NCBI GenBank assembly: GCA_021776655.1
Contig: JAJFFK010000001.1
Location: 1 to 51,860, forward strand
DNA length: 51,860 nt
Direction: 5' to 3'
DNA from: Henriciella sp.
Lineage (GTDB): Bacteria > Pseudomonadota > Alphaproteobacteria > Caulobacterales > Hyphomonadaceae
Of this stretch, positions 17,341 through 25,992 are shown in pieces. The position numbers were made by a program, and so were the translations under genes. Every line of letters begins with the position of its first letter. The first letter of the stretch is position 1. The notes beneath the pieces are model-generated. The model saw nothing but the letters and a program-made list of their open reading frames with translations, ran no database searches and was not told the origin of the DNA.

Positions 17341-19104
17341 ATGAAATTTTCATTGTCCTTCAGAGCGGTTCTATCGGTCGCTTTCTTGGCTGCGTGCCAG
17401 CAGGCGAGCGGTCCCGAGCCGGTTATCGATGTGGTCACGCCGCCGGTCATCGAAAATACGGTCTGGACAAAGGGCGCGATGATCGCTGCAGCGGACCCGC
17501 GCGCGGTTGAGGCTGGATTGGAGGTCTTGCGTCAAGGCGGCCACGCGGTCGACGCGGCGATTGCCGTTCATGCCGTGCTTGGCCTGGTTGAACCACAGTC
17601 GAGCGGTATTGGCGGCGGTGCGTTCATGCTGGTCTATGAGCGTGAGAGCGGTGAGATTACCGTCTATGATGGCCGTGAAACCGCGCCAATGGCAATTGAT
17701 GAGAACCTGTTTGTCGAAGATGGTGAGGTGCTTGGCTTTCTTCCCGCCTGGCAGTCTGGCCGATCGACCGGCGTGCCGGGCGCAATCGCGCTTTATGAAG
17801 CGGCGCATCAGGCGCACGGGCAAGCCGAATGGCAAAGCCTGTTTCAGGGTGCGATCAGGCTGGCCGAGAATGGCTTCGAGGTCTCACCCCGCCTTGCCGG
17901 GATGTTGGCGGATGATCGCATTCGCCAGTTTACGCGGCTTGATGACCACGAGGTGAGTGCGGCCTATTTTTATCCAGAAGGCGAACCACTTGCCGAAGGG
18001 GCTGTGCGCGACAACCCAGACTATGCAACAGTTCTGCGCCGCGTCGCCGAGCATGGTGCCGAGGCCTTCTATCAAGGTGAGATCGCCGAAGCGATTGTCG
18101 CTGGGGTTGGCGAAGCGCCGCTGGCCGGCAGTATGACTGTGGAAGATATCGCGACTTATCAGGTGAAAGTCCGCCCGCCGCTGTGCGGGGATTGGCGCGA
18201 TTACCGCATTTGTTCGGCGCCGCCGCCATCATCGGGCGGGGTCACACAGAACATGATTATGGGCCTCTATGACCGCCTCGTCCCGCAAGATGCCGAGACC
18301 GAAGACACCTACTTGAAGGCCTTCGTTGACGCCCAGCGCCTCGCTTATGCCGACCGTGATCACTATGTTGCCGACGCAGATATGGTGCAGGTGCCAGCTC
18401 TGGACCTGATCGATCCAGCCTATCTGGATGTTCGCGCGCTGGACGTGTTCGAACCTGGCGCGACGCCAACGCCTGGCGATCCTGGGCTGGTGCTGGGGCG
18501 TGGATCAATCATCGGCATGTGGGGCCAGGACCTGACCGAACATGCGCCGGGCACGACCCATATCTCAATCATTGATAATGCTGGCAACGCGGTCGCAATG
18601 ACAGCAACGGTCGAAGCGGCCTTCGGTAATTCGCGCATGGTGAGTGGCTTTATGCTGAATAATGAGCTGACTGACTTTGCCCGCCAGCCTCGCAAATCGG
18701 GCCTACCCGTGGCCAATGCACCGGCCCCCGGCAAGCGCCCGCGCTCCTCGATGTCGCCAACGCTGATTATGGATGCAGAGGGCGGCCTTGTCATGGTTAC
18801 CGGGTCACCAGGTGGCAACTCGATCATTGCCTATGTCGCCAAAACCATTGTTGGCGTTCTGGATTGGGGCAAGACCGCTGAGCAGGCTGTTGCGCTGCCG
18901 AATATCATCGCGCGCGGACAGCAGGTGGCGGTCGAAGTAGACCGAGATGGCGGCCCGGAAGCGGCGCAAGCTTTACGCGATATGGGTTACACAGTTCAAG
19001 AACGTCGCGGCGAAAATAGCGGTCTACATGTGATCATTGTCCGCGAAGACCGGCTTGAAGGCGCTGCCGACCCGCGCCGTGAAGGCGTGGCGCGCCAGCC
19101 TTGA
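17341..19104 (+). CDS. ggt: Gamma-glutamyltransferase (glutathione hydrolase), lipoprotein form
   Basis: 587 residues. A signal peptide ends in a lipobox-like LAAC (Cys19), suggesting a lipid-anchored periplasmic enzyme. Family motifs include MIAAADPRAVEAGLEVLRQG, PQSSGIGGGAFMLVY, APPPSSGGVT, and GTTHISIID, where Thr405 would become the new N-terminal nucleophile after self-cleavage. LTDFA, PRSSMSP and GSPGGNSII also match. The enzyme cleaves the gamma-glutamyl bond of glutathione and transfers or hydrolyses it. ATG 17341 starts the signal peptide; the frame is open further upstream over the divergent gene, without a plausible start. Neighbours do not indicate an operon. Confidence 0.95.
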   Translation: MKFSLSFRAVLSVAFLAACQQASGPEPVIDVVTPPVIENTVWTKGAMIAAADPRAVEAGLEVLRQGGHAVDAAIAVHAVLGLVEPQSSGIGGGAFMLVYERESGEITVYDGRETAPMAIDENLFVEDGEVLGFLPAWQSGRSTGVPGAIALYEAAHQAHGQAEWQSLFQGAIRLAENGFEVSPRLAGMLADDRIRQFTRLDDHEVSAAYFYPEGEPLAEGAVRDNPDYATVLRRVAEHGAEAFYQGEIAEAIVAGVGEAPLAGSMTVEDIATYQVKVRPPLCGDWRDYRICSAPPPSSGGVTQNMIMGLYDRLVPQDAETEDTYLKAFVDAQRLAYADRDHYVADADMVQVPALDLIDPAYLDVRALDVFEPGATPTPGDPGLVLGRGSIIGMWGQDLTEHAPGTTHISIIDNAGNAVAMTATVEAAFGNSRMVSGFMLNNELTDFARQPRKSGLPVANAPAPGKRPRSSMSPTLIMDAEGGLVMVTGSPGGNSIIAYVAKTIVGVLDWGKTAEQAVALPNIIARGQQVAVEVDRDGGPEAAQALRDMGYTVQERRGENSGLHVIIVREDRLEGAADPRREGVARQP

Positions 19105-19235
19105 GGTTTGCAAGCCTGTATCGCCAAACTGCTGGCTGCAACAAAACTAAGATTGTGCAGCGGACTCCGCTTGCGACTCAGCCCCCTTTCGTCTTTAAGC
19201 CTCCAACAGGTGCTATGGGCAAAGGCGGCTGAGCT

Positions 19236-20168
19236 ATGAAACTGATTTCCTGTAATGCAAATCGACCCTTGGCCGAGGCGATAGCTACACATCTCGATTG
19301 TCCATTGACCGATGCTGAGGTGAAGAATTTCGCCGACAATGAAATCTTTGTGCGGATCAATGAAAACGTGCGCGGTGAGGATGTGTTTGTGATCCAGTCC
19401 ACGTCTCGCCCGGCCAACGATAATCTGATGGAGCTGCTGATCTGTATGGATGCATTGCGGCGTGCGTCGGCCAACCGAATTACCGCAGTTATTCCGTATT
19501 TCGGCTATGCGCGTCAGGATCGCAAGACCGATGGCCGCACCCCCATCTCGGCCAAACTGGTGGCCAACCTGATCTCTGAAGCGGGTGCTGATCGGGTGCT
19601 GACCATGGATCTGCATGCTGGGCAAATTCAGGGCTTCTTCGATATTCCGACCGACAATATGGTTGCTTCCCCTGTCATGGTGGATGACATTCAGCGCCGC
19701 TATAAAGCCAAGGACCTGATGGTGGTTTCACCTGATGTTGGCGGTGTGGTGCGGGCGCGGTCTTTCGCGAAACGGATCGGAGCTGACCTTGCGATAGTGG
19801 ATAAGCGCCGGGCTAAGGCCGGGGTGTCAGAGGTTATGAACATCATTGGCGACGTGTCGGGTCGAAAATGTATTATGGTCGATGATATCTGCGATTCTGG
19901 CGGCACATTGGTGAATGCGGCGGCGGCTTTGAAAGAGCAGGGGGCAATTGCCGTCAGCGCCTATATCACCCACGGCGTCTTATCGAATAATGCCGTCAGT
20001 CGGATCGAAAAATCGGTCATGGATGAGTTGGTCATCTGCGATACAATCGAGCCGGACGCTGCTGATTTGAAATCAAAGAAATTGCGCGTACTCTCCGTCG
20101 CGCCGCTGCTCGGCGAAGCGATCCGCCGGATTGCCAATAATGAAAGTGTGTCGAAACTGTTCGACTAG
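19236..20168 (+). CDS. prs: Ribose-phosphate pyrophosphokinase
   Basis: 310 residues, the usual length. It makes PRPP from ribose 5-phosphate and ATP, feeding nucleotide, histidine and tryptophan synthesis. Key motifs: [16 protein letters not shown] for ATP binding, [10 protein letters not shown] (catalytic flexible loop), [12 protein letters not shown], and the PRPP-binding loop [19 protein letters not shown] precedes ATG 19236. It stands alone on the plus strand, with its stop nine bases from the end of the convergent M56-M23 gene. In other bacteria it is often next to rplY and pth; those follow here after the BlaI module, which looks inserted into that ancestral cluster. Confidence 0.98.
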   Translation: MKLISCNANRPLAEAIATHLDCPLTDAEVKNFADNEIFVRINENVRGEDVFVIQSTSRPANDNLMELLICMDALRRASANRITAVIPYFGYARQDRKTDGRTPISAKLVANLISEAGADRVLTMDLHAGQIQGFFDIPTDNMVASPVMVDDIQRRYKAKDLMVVSPDVGGVVRARSFAKRIGADLAIVDKRRAKAGVSEVMNIIGDVSGRKCIMVDDICDSGGTLVNAAAALKEQGAIAVSAYITHGVLSNNAVSRIEKSVMDELVICDTIEPDAADLKSKKLRVLSVAPLLGEAIRRIANNESVSKLFD

Positions 20169-20177
20169 GGGGCAGAG

Positions 20178-21554
20178 CTACCCCTCGATAATCGTCAAGC
20201 CTTTGACGTTTTCCGGATCTTGATGCTCGCCATCCGTAAAGAACTCGAGATGCAGATGTGGTCCGCTCGCGCTGCCAGACTCGCCAACTTTGCCGATCAC
20301 CTGACCTGGATGAAGGATATCGCCCCGCTTGATCTGGAAGTGCGCCAATTGCGAGAAACGCATTTTGCGACCATCGTCGAGCAGGATATCGACTGTATTG
20401 CCATATTCACCCTTGTGCTTGGCCATCAAGACCTTGGCTTTGGCGGGTGCATAAACAAGCGTATATTTCGCTGCTTTGATATCAACCCCGCTATGCCACC
20501 ATTCCTTGTCAGTATAGACATGTTTGCCATAAGCGGCTGAAACGGTTGCATTGGCATCCATGATAATGGCGTGACTGAACAGATTTTTCTCAGCCAGCGA
20601 AACGCCTTGCGCCAGCGACATTGGTGCCAGTACCAGACCCGCAACCAACGCCACGAGCGCCAACCGCCGACGCGGTTTCTGGTCATCTTGCTCAAGCAAT
20701 TGGGTCAGCCGTTTCTTGAGTGTCTCGCGGCGCGGCAAGATGAAGGCAGCCACCGGCAAATCAAGTCGCGGTGCTGGGCGGGTCAGACGCGCCGTGGTCG
20801 CGAGCGCGCGGGCATAGGCGACACTATCGCCGGTTAGGGCGACGGTTTGCTCGTCGCACGCTGCTTCACGCCAATAATCAAGCTGTCGCCGCATCATCCA
20901 GGCAAATGGCGAGAACCAGAATAGATCAGCAACGAAGCGCTCAAAGGGACGAGTGATCAGATCACCCCGTGCCATATGCGTACATTCATGTGCAAAGATG
21001 ATGTTGGCATTGGCTGGGTCGGCCACGGCTTCCGGCAAGTAGACCGTTCGTTGCTTGATCCCGGCCATGAAGGGTGATCCTTCAGGGATCAGGCTGACTT
21101 TTGGGGTGATTGTCAGACCCAATCGGCGCGCCCATGGCCCGGCATCAAGATCGGGCGCAGGTATGCCAGCACGTTTGATGGTCTGCAGGCGGATCTGGCA
21201 AAGCACGTTCAAGACCAAGCGCCCAACCCATCCGGCAATCAGAATGGCGAACGCGGCAAACCCCGCCATCGAGCTGCTTGCCGTGCTAATCGCCGCTTTG
21301 ATTGCCGCGCTATTCGACAGCACTTCAACGGCATCAGCGAGGTATGGAAAATCAGGAATCGGCGACGTGTTGGCGGGCGGCATGAGGGCATATATCCCTG
21401 CAATGATCCAGGGCAATACAGACAGGCCCGCTGCGCCGCGCCAAAGACTATGCGCAAACCGCGCTGGCACTGGGTCGCGAGTTAAGACGTGTGCAACACC
21501 CGCCAGCAAAGCCGTCCAGATCAGTGAGAAGCCAATAAACCAAAGTGCGCTCAT
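20178..21554 (-). CDS. BlaR1-like M56 metallopeptidase fused to an M23 (LytM) endopeptidase domain
   Basis: 458 residues. The N-terminal half has membrane helices (about 1-22, 40-58, 96-120) and an M56 zinc protease site, HECTH at 189-193 with a glutamate ligand candidate in WREAACDE. A further helix (about 298-315) leads to a C-terminal domain with complete M23 motifs: HSGVD (His354, Asp358) and HLH (433-435), plus GPHLHLEFF. In BlaR1 the M56 domain cleaves the BlaI repressor when an outer penicillin-binding sensor is acylated. Here the outer domain is a LytM-type peptidoglycan endopeptidase instead. It starts three bases after the BlaI-family stop, so the pair is co-transcribed. Regulation by the operator at 21966-21983 is likely. 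Confidence 0.92.
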   Translation of the reverse strand: MSALWFIGFSLIWTALLAGVAHVLTRDPVPARFAHSLWRGAAGLSVLPWIIAGIYALMPPANTSPIPDFPYLADAVEVLSNSAAIKAAISTASSSMAGFAAFAILIAGWVGRLVLNVLCQIRLQTIKRAGIPAPDLDAGPWARRLGLTITPKVSLIPEGSPFMAGIKQRTVYLPEAVADPANANIIFAHECTHMARGDLITRPFERFVADLFWFSPFAWMMRRQLDYWREAACDEQTVALTGDSVAYARALATTARLTRPAPRLDLPVAAFILPRRETLKKRLTQLLEQDDQKPRRRLALVALVAGLVLAPMSLAQGVSLAEKNLFSHAIIMDANATVSAAYGKHVYTDKEWWHSGVDIKAAKYTLVYAPAKAKVLMAKHKGEYGNTVDILLDDGRKMRFSQLAHFQIKRGDILHPGQVIGKVGESGSASGPHLHLEFFTDGEHQDPENVKGLTIIEG

Positions 21555-21557
21555 GGA

Positions 21558-21947
21558 TTAATCCTCGCTGTCTGGTGTGTCTTTGGATTCAGCCGCATTG
21601 ATGATCACATCAAGCTCAGCCAGTTCAGCATCTGACAAATGCGGGCTTTCGGCAAATAGCGCCGCCGGCAGGGGGCCATCCATGTCGAGGACTTTTCGGG
21701 CCAGATGCCGGACCAGCCCGCCGAGTGTTTCGACCCGGTCAAGCAAGGGTTCAAAAGTCACCGGGTCGACATCGCCATTGCGTGAGACCCAGCCCTTGGT
21801 TTCCATTCGCCCCAGAACCGTTCTTGTCGTCGATAATTGCCACCCTTGTGATGGCCCGACGGCTTCGTGTATTTGCCGCGCGGTCTGCGCACCGGAAGTC
21901 CACAAATGCTTCAGCAGCACCAGTTCAGATGGATTTGGGTTTGGCAT
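21558..21947 (-). CDS. BlaI/MecI/CopY-family transcriptional repressor
   Basis: 129 residues. The winged helix of the family is clear: ELVLLKHLWTSGAQTARQIHEAV, then STTRTVLGRMETKGWVSR. The C-terminal helical part would dimerise. Family members repress their own operon and are cut by the partner M56 protease, encoded three bases downstream. AAGGAC precedes ATG 21947, and a compound palindrome sits 19-36 bases before the start, where it would overlap the promoter. No beta-lactamase gene is near, so the regulated target may be the M56-M23 protein itself or unlinked genes. Confidence 0.93.
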   Translation of the reverse strand: MPNPNPSELVLLKHLWTSGAQTARQIHEAVGPSQGWQLSTTRTVLGRMETKGWVSRNGDVDPVTFEPLLDRVETLGGLVRHLARKVLDMDGPLPAALFAESPHLSDAELAELDVIINAAESKDTPDSED

Positions 21948-21965
21948 GGCAAAGTCCTTGTTCGC

Positions 21966-21983
21966 TACAGCTGTAACGTTACA
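21966..21983. promoter_or_regulatory. Candidate BlaI-family operator
   Basis: Two overlapping dyads occur in TACAGCTGTAACGTTACA: TACAGCTGTA (21966-21975), which fits the TACA-N2-TGTA pattern of CopY/BlaI boxes, and the perfect 12-bp palindrome TGTAACGTTACA (21972-21983). The site lies just upstream of the repressor start, as expected for autoregulation. Confidence 0.7.
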
Positions 21984-22154
21984 ATAATAAACCTGTGAAA
22001 GTCAAGATTTGCAGTGTCTGACACAGGCTCAGTTGCATCCGGTAACTGTTTCCTGTAATGGCCCGGCTTGAAGAAAGGACGGCGCCAGGCCGCTCCTGTC
22101 AGGTTGTCACCATTATCTCGATATGGCGGACTTCAGGGCGAAAGGAAACAGACC

Positions 22155-22820
22155 ATGTCCAAACAAATTACACTGAATGTTACCGTGCGCGAACGCACTG
22201 GAAAAGGCGGCGCTCGTGAAGCGCGGCGTGAAGGTTTTGTTCCCGGCGTCTTGTACGGCGGCGGCGATGATCCAGTGGCTCTCAATCTGCGCAAGAACGA
22301 AGTCCTGAAAGCCATTAATACAGGTGCATTTCTGGCCTCGACAGTGACCTTGGCACATGATGGCAAGAAGCAAATGGTTATCCCGCAAGCGATCCAGATG
22401 CACCCGGTCAATGACCAGCCAGAGCATGTTGACCTCTATCGGGTCAAGAAAGACCAGATCATTACGGTTGAAGTTGCGGTTCACTTCATCAATGAAGAAG
22501 AGTCGCCGGGCATCAAGAAAGGTGCCGCCCTCAATGTTGTGCGCCACGCCGTTGAGATGAACGTTCGGGCTGACAGCATTCCAGAATCTTTGGAAGCTGA
22601 TCTGACGGGTCTGGATATTGGCGACAATATCAAGATTTCAGACATCAAGCTGCCGGACGGTGCCGAGCCGACAATCACGGATCGCGACTTTACCATCGCC
22701 TCTGTCGTTGGCCGCGGGATCGCTGCCGAAGAAGAGGAAGAAGATACCGACGCACCAGAAGCGGACGAAGTTGAAGCGATCAATCAGTCGGGTGATGAAG
22801 AGACCCCTGCAGAAGAGTGA
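22155..22820 (+). CDS. rplY: 50S ribosomal protein L25 (Ctc form)
   Basis: 221 residues, the long Ctc form with a 5S-rRNA-binding N-terminal beta barrel (MSKQITLNVTVRERTGKGGA, GFVPGVLYGG) and a C-terminal TL5-type domain (VDLYRV, VPVHF-like VAVHFINEEESPGIKKGA). The tail is strongly acidic (EEEEEDTDAPEADEVE). It binds 5S rRNA in the large subunit. AAAGGAAA precedes ATG 22155; the frame is open upstream, but that stretch does not resemble L25. pth follows after 86 bases, a common pairing, and co-transcription is likely. Confidence 0.97.
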   Translation: MSKQITLNVTVRERTGKGGAREARREGFVPGVLYGGGDDPVALNLRKNEVLKAINTGAFLASTVTLAHDGKKQMVIPQAIQMHPVNDQPEHVDLYRVKKDQIITVEVAVHFINEEESPGIKKGAALNVVRHAVEMNVRADSIPESLEADLTGLDIGDNIKISDIKLPDGAEPTITDRDFTIASVVGRGIAAEEEEEDTDAPEADEVEAINQSGDEETPAEE

Positions 22821-22906
22821 TACAGACCCTTGGTCGATGGATGGCGGGATGGTTGAAAGGCCGTTCCGCCATTTCTATGTCTGGGACGCAAAGCAAGGAC
22901 GCGATC

Positions 22907-23503
22907 ATGCATATCCTCATCGGACAAGGTAATCCGGGCGCAAAATACGCCGACAATCGCCACAATCTCGGATTCATGATCGTCGACGCGATTGCGGTGG
23001 ATTACGGCTTTGGACCTTGGCGCTCGAAATTCTCGTCGCGGGTGTGTGAAGGTCGGGTCGATGGCCAGAAAGTGCTCCTGATCAAGCCAGAAACATTCTA
23101 TAATGAAACTGGGCAGGCCGCACAGGCCGCAGCCAGCTTCTACAAATTGCACGCTGAAGATGTGAGCGTATTTCACGATGAGATTGACCTCGCCCCGGGC
23201 CGGGTTCGGGTCAAGCGCGGCGGCGGGCATTCCGGCAATAATGGTATTCGCTCGATGATCGCGCATTTGAGCGCTGACATTCGGCGCATCCGTCTTGGGA
23301 TTGGTCATCCCGGCGACAAGTCCCAAGTCATGCCCTATGTTCTGTCGGCCTTTTCGAAAGCGGACCAGGCTTGGCGCGACCCGTTGATTGATGCTTGCGC
23401 GCGCGCATTGCCACTGCTTCTGTCAGAGGGGGGTGAACGCTATCAGACTGAGGTGTTACGCCTTGCTCCAGCCCCGAAACATGATCCAAAACAGAACAGA
23501 TAG
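22907..23503 (+). CDS. pth: Peptidyl-tRNA hydrolase
   Basis: 198 residues. It frees tRNA from peptidyl-tRNA that drops off the ribosome. The N-terminus MHILIGQGNPGAKY carries the conserved Asn9. Catalytic His19 is in NRHNLGF, followed by KPETFYNETGQA, the HDEIDLAPGRVRVK strand with the conserved Asp, and GGGHSGNNGIRSM. ATG 22907 is chosen because AAGGA precedes it and the family starts here, although the frame is open upstream. It follows rplY and converges on the TIR gene, with 35 bases between stops. Confidence 0.97.
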   Translation: MHILIGQGNPGAKYADNRHNLGFMIVDAIAVDYGFGPWRSKFSSRVCEGRVDGQKVLLIKPETFYNETGQAAQAAASFYKLHAEDVSVFHDEIDLAPGRVRVKRGGGHSGNNGIRSMIAHLSADIRRIRLGIGHPGDKSQVMPYVLSAFSKADQAWRDPLIDACARALPLLLSEGGERYQTEVLRLAPAPKHDPKQNR

Positions 23504-23538
23504 CGCCTCGCTGATTTGTGCTGGACGGGGGACACCGA

Positions 23539-24372
23539 TCAGGTGTCATCCTCGATCGGACCGGGCTCAAGTGTCCCGATCGGACACATGACCTTTTCAC
23601 CATTAGGACACTCAAAGATGTAGCTTGGCCGTGAATTGGCCACGCCAATGACCTCAGGTTCGGCGCGAACCAGATAGGCAGCGAGAAACATCAGCGCGAT
23701 CCCAGCGCCAATTCCGGCCAGCATGATCGTTTCAATATGATCGGTTAGCGGGCGGAGGATCGGACGTGAAATGACCTTCACGGGCGCAACTGGCGGCGTA
23801 AGAACAAGCGGCTTGCCGTGCTGATCGTTGCTAATGTCAGGTGCTGGGCTGACATAGCCTTTGGGTTTGACTTTGGATAATGGATCAGCCGGATGCTGGT
23901 TTTTCCATATCGCCTTGCCAGCCGTATCGCGCGCTTTCAACTTGAGCCAATCGCGCAAGCCTTTGCGGCCATTTCGGGCACTGATAATATCGATGAAATC
24001 GTAATAGCCATTGACGATTTTTCGCGGTGCCAGTCCTGAAATGTCAATCTTCTCGTCACTGGTGAACGGTTCGCCAGGGACAGAATTATCCAGGCAAAGT
24101 TGGACCAATGCGCCTTTGCGGGATCCGGCTCGGTGTGCCAGATCATAGATCCAGGCACCGTCATTCACCGCTGCGTTGCACGACGATTTGGACCAGAGGA
24201 CGACGATCGAGCGCGTGTCGCCGACATCTTTCAGGTCTTTTGGCCGTGGCGATGTGTGCTCGCGTGTCTTGTCATACCGGACCTTGAATTTCAGCGCGCG
24301 AAGGCGCCGCACAAGCATCTCGGCTGTGTCGCGATCGGCCAGTGAGGAGACCAGAAACACGTCATACTTCAT
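23539..24372 (-). CDS. TIR-domain protein with a single membrane helix and short outer tail
   Basis: 277 residues. Residues 1 to about 140 look like a TIR fold: YDVFLVSSLADRDTAEMLVRRLR, then RSIVVLWSKSS, then GLRDWL. The strand-helix position where NAD-cleaving TIRs usually have glutamate reads WIYDLA, with Asp77. A proline-rich linker (about 155-210) leads to one membrane helix (about 216-236), and about 40 residues follow with two cysteines (ECPNGEKVMC) that would lie outside the cytoplasm. This suggests a cytoplasmic TIR domain tethered to the inner membrane. Bacterial TIR proteins act in phage defence or as effectors, but no partner sensor gene is adjacent; neighbours are pth and ychF. 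The TIR call is by motif and moderately sure. Confidence 0.75.
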   Translation of the reverse strand: MKYDVFLVSSLADRDTAEMLVRRLRALKFKVRYDKTREHTSPRPKDLKDVGDTRSIVVLWSKSSCNAAVNDGAWIYDLAHRAGSRKGALVQLCLDNSVPGEPFTSDEKIDISGLAPRKIVNGYYDFIDIISARNGRKGLRDWLKLKARDTAGKAIWKNQHPADPLSKVKPKGYVSPAPDISNDQHGKPLVLTPPVAPVKVISRPILRPLTDHIETIMLAGIGAGIALMFLAAYLVRAEPEVIGVANSRPSYIFECPNGEKVMCPIGTLEPGPIEDDT

Positions 24373-24515
24373 CTATTGTTCTCCATCTAAGTCTTTTGAG
24401 ATTAGCAAGCGCCGGGCCAATGACTAGCTGATTTCGCGGTCAGACGACAAAAGTGCCTGTTCATCATCGAAAAATGCGCTAATCGGCGCTTGATCATGTC
24501 GTGCGGAGTGAAATC

Positions 24516-25613
24516 ATGGGTTTTAAATGCGGTATTGTCGGTCTGCCGAATGTTGGCAAATCAACACTTTTTAATGCACTGACCCAAACTGCAGCGGCGC
24601 AAGCGGCGAACTATCCGTTCTGTACGATTGAGCCGAATGTTGGCGAAGTAGCTGTCCCCGAGGTGCGCCTTGGTGTGCTCGCCGAAATTGCCGGATCAAA
24701 GGAGGTCTTGCCCGCCAAGATGAACTTTGTTGATATTGCAGGCCTGGTCGAAGGCGCGTCGAAAGGCGAGGGCCTCGGCAATCAATTCCTTGCCACGATC
24801 CGCGAAACTGACGCCATTGTCTATGTCCTGCGCTGTTTTGATGATGACGACATCACGCACGTGTCCGGCAAAGTCGACCCCTTGTCGGATCTCGCCATCG
24901 TCGAAACCGAACTGATGCTGGCCGATCTTGAAAGCCTTGAGAAGCGCAAGGTGGGCTGGGTCAAGAAAGCCAATTCCGGTGACAAGGAAGCCAAGGCGAA
25001 TGTCGTGCTGATCGACCTGGCGCTAACCGAACTTGATCAGGGTCGCCCGGCCCGGCGCGCCGCTATCGCCGATGATGATCGCAAAGCTTGGGATATGCTG
25101 CAATTGCTGACCTCAAAGCCTGTTCTCTACGTCGCCAATGTCGATGAAGACAGCGCCGGAACTGGTAATGACTATTCCGCCCACGTGCTCAAATATGCCG
25201 AGGAAGAGGGCTCTCAAGCGGTCGTGATATCGGCCCAGATCGAGGCAGAAATCTCGCAGCTCGACAATGACGAGCGCGCCGAGTTTCTAGAAACCCTGGG
25301 CCTCGAAGAACCCGGTCTCAATCGCTTGATCCATTCTGGTTACACACTGCTAGGCCTGCGCACCTATTTCACGGTTGGCCCCAAAGAAGCCCGCGCCTGG
25401 ACCATTCATGCTGGTTTTACCGCGCCGCAAGCGGCCGGGGTTATTCATGGTGACTTTGAAAAAGGCTTCATCCGCGCCGAGACCATAACTTACGAAGACT
25501 TCGTCGCCTGCGGCGGCGAGAACGGAGCCAAAGATGGCGGCAAAATGCGCGCCGAAGGCAAGGACTATGTTGTACAGGACGGCGACGTCATGCATTTCCG
25601 GTTTAATGTTTAG
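24516..25613 (+). CDS. ychF: Ribosome-binding ATPase YchF
   Basis: 365 residues. An Obg-family P-loop protein with unusual ATP preference, which binds ribosomes and is linked to oxidative-stress responses. Motifs: GLPNVGKSTLFNALT (P-loop), FVDIAGLVEGASKGEGLGNQFL (G3 region), and YVANVDE in place of the GTP-specific NKxD. The C-terminal TGS-like domain contains YFTVGPKEARAWTI and DFEKGFIRAE and ends MHFRFNV. ATG 24516 has GGAG seven bases ahead, preferred over GTG 24501. ychF frequently follows pth; here the TIR gene lies between them on the opposite strand. Confidence 0.98.
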   Translation: MGFKCGIVGLPNVGKSTLFNALTQTAAAQAANYPFCTIEPNVGEVAVPEVRLGVLAEIAGSKEVLPAKMNFVDIAGLVEGASKGEGLGNQFLATIRETDAIVYVLRCFDDDDITHVSGKVDPLSDLAIVETELMLADLESLEKRKVGWVKKANSGDKEAKANVVLIDLALTELDQGRPARRAAIADDDRKAWDMLQLLTSKPVLYVANVDEDSAGTGNDYSAHVLKYAEEEGSQAVVISAQIEAEISQLDNDERAEFLETLGLEEPGLNRLIHSGYTLLGLRTYFTVGPKEARAWTIHAGFTAPQAAGVIHGDFEKGFIRAETITYEDFVACGGENGAKDGGKMRAEGKDYVVQDGDVMHFRFNV

Positions 25614-25852
25614 TGGCTTTCAGAGATCGCACCTGGCGATCTGACGCGCGGTGTCGCAACAAAGGGATGGTCTTCGAGCGCGCGGATTGCATTGGATAGG
25701 CGTGTACGATCGCCAAGAAGACGGTTAAATTGTGCGTCGCACCCTGAGATTGGGCTCGGATAGTCGGCCATGTCCTGCAACAGGAGTTGCCGCGCGACGC
25801 GCAGGTCCGATAGTGCCGCTTCAAGCGCTGTTTCGTACGGTTCTTGTCTCAT
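25610..25852 (-). CDS. Small hypothetical helical protein
   Basis: 80 residues. The N-terminal half is predicted helical (YETALEAALSDLRVARQLLLQDM), and a second helix covers NRLLGDRTRLSNAIRALEDH. AGAGGT lies about ten bases before ATG 25852. Its stop overlaps the ychF stop by four bases, a tight convergent packing. No known domain is recognised. Protein-like composition and a ribosome site favour a real gene, but the overlap with ychF and short length leave doubt. Confidence 0.55.
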   Translation of the reverse strand: MRQEPYETALEAALSDLRVARQLLLQDMADYPSPISGCDAQFNRLLGDRTRLSNAIRALEDHPFVATPRVRSPGAISESH

Positions 25853-25950
25853 GCTCAGTACCTCTTTCGTCAGCTGGATCGACCCTAAGATTATGGCATT
25901 CGCAGTCCGGTTACAAATTCAGCCGAGGATGCGGGCTTTATTTCGTCACA

Positions 25951-25965
25951 GTTCTGTATATGTTC
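25951..25965. promoter_or_regulatory. LexA (SOS) box of alphaproteobacterial type
   Basis: GTTCTGTATATGTTC is an exact GTTC-N7-GTTC, the established alphaproteobacterial LexA consensus. It ends 27 bases before the rmuC start at 25993, where it could overlap the promoter. rmuC is a DNA-repair gene, so SOS control makes biological sense. Confidence 0.8.
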
Positions 25966-25992
25966 TGGAGCGAATCGTGACAGAGATGGCGC

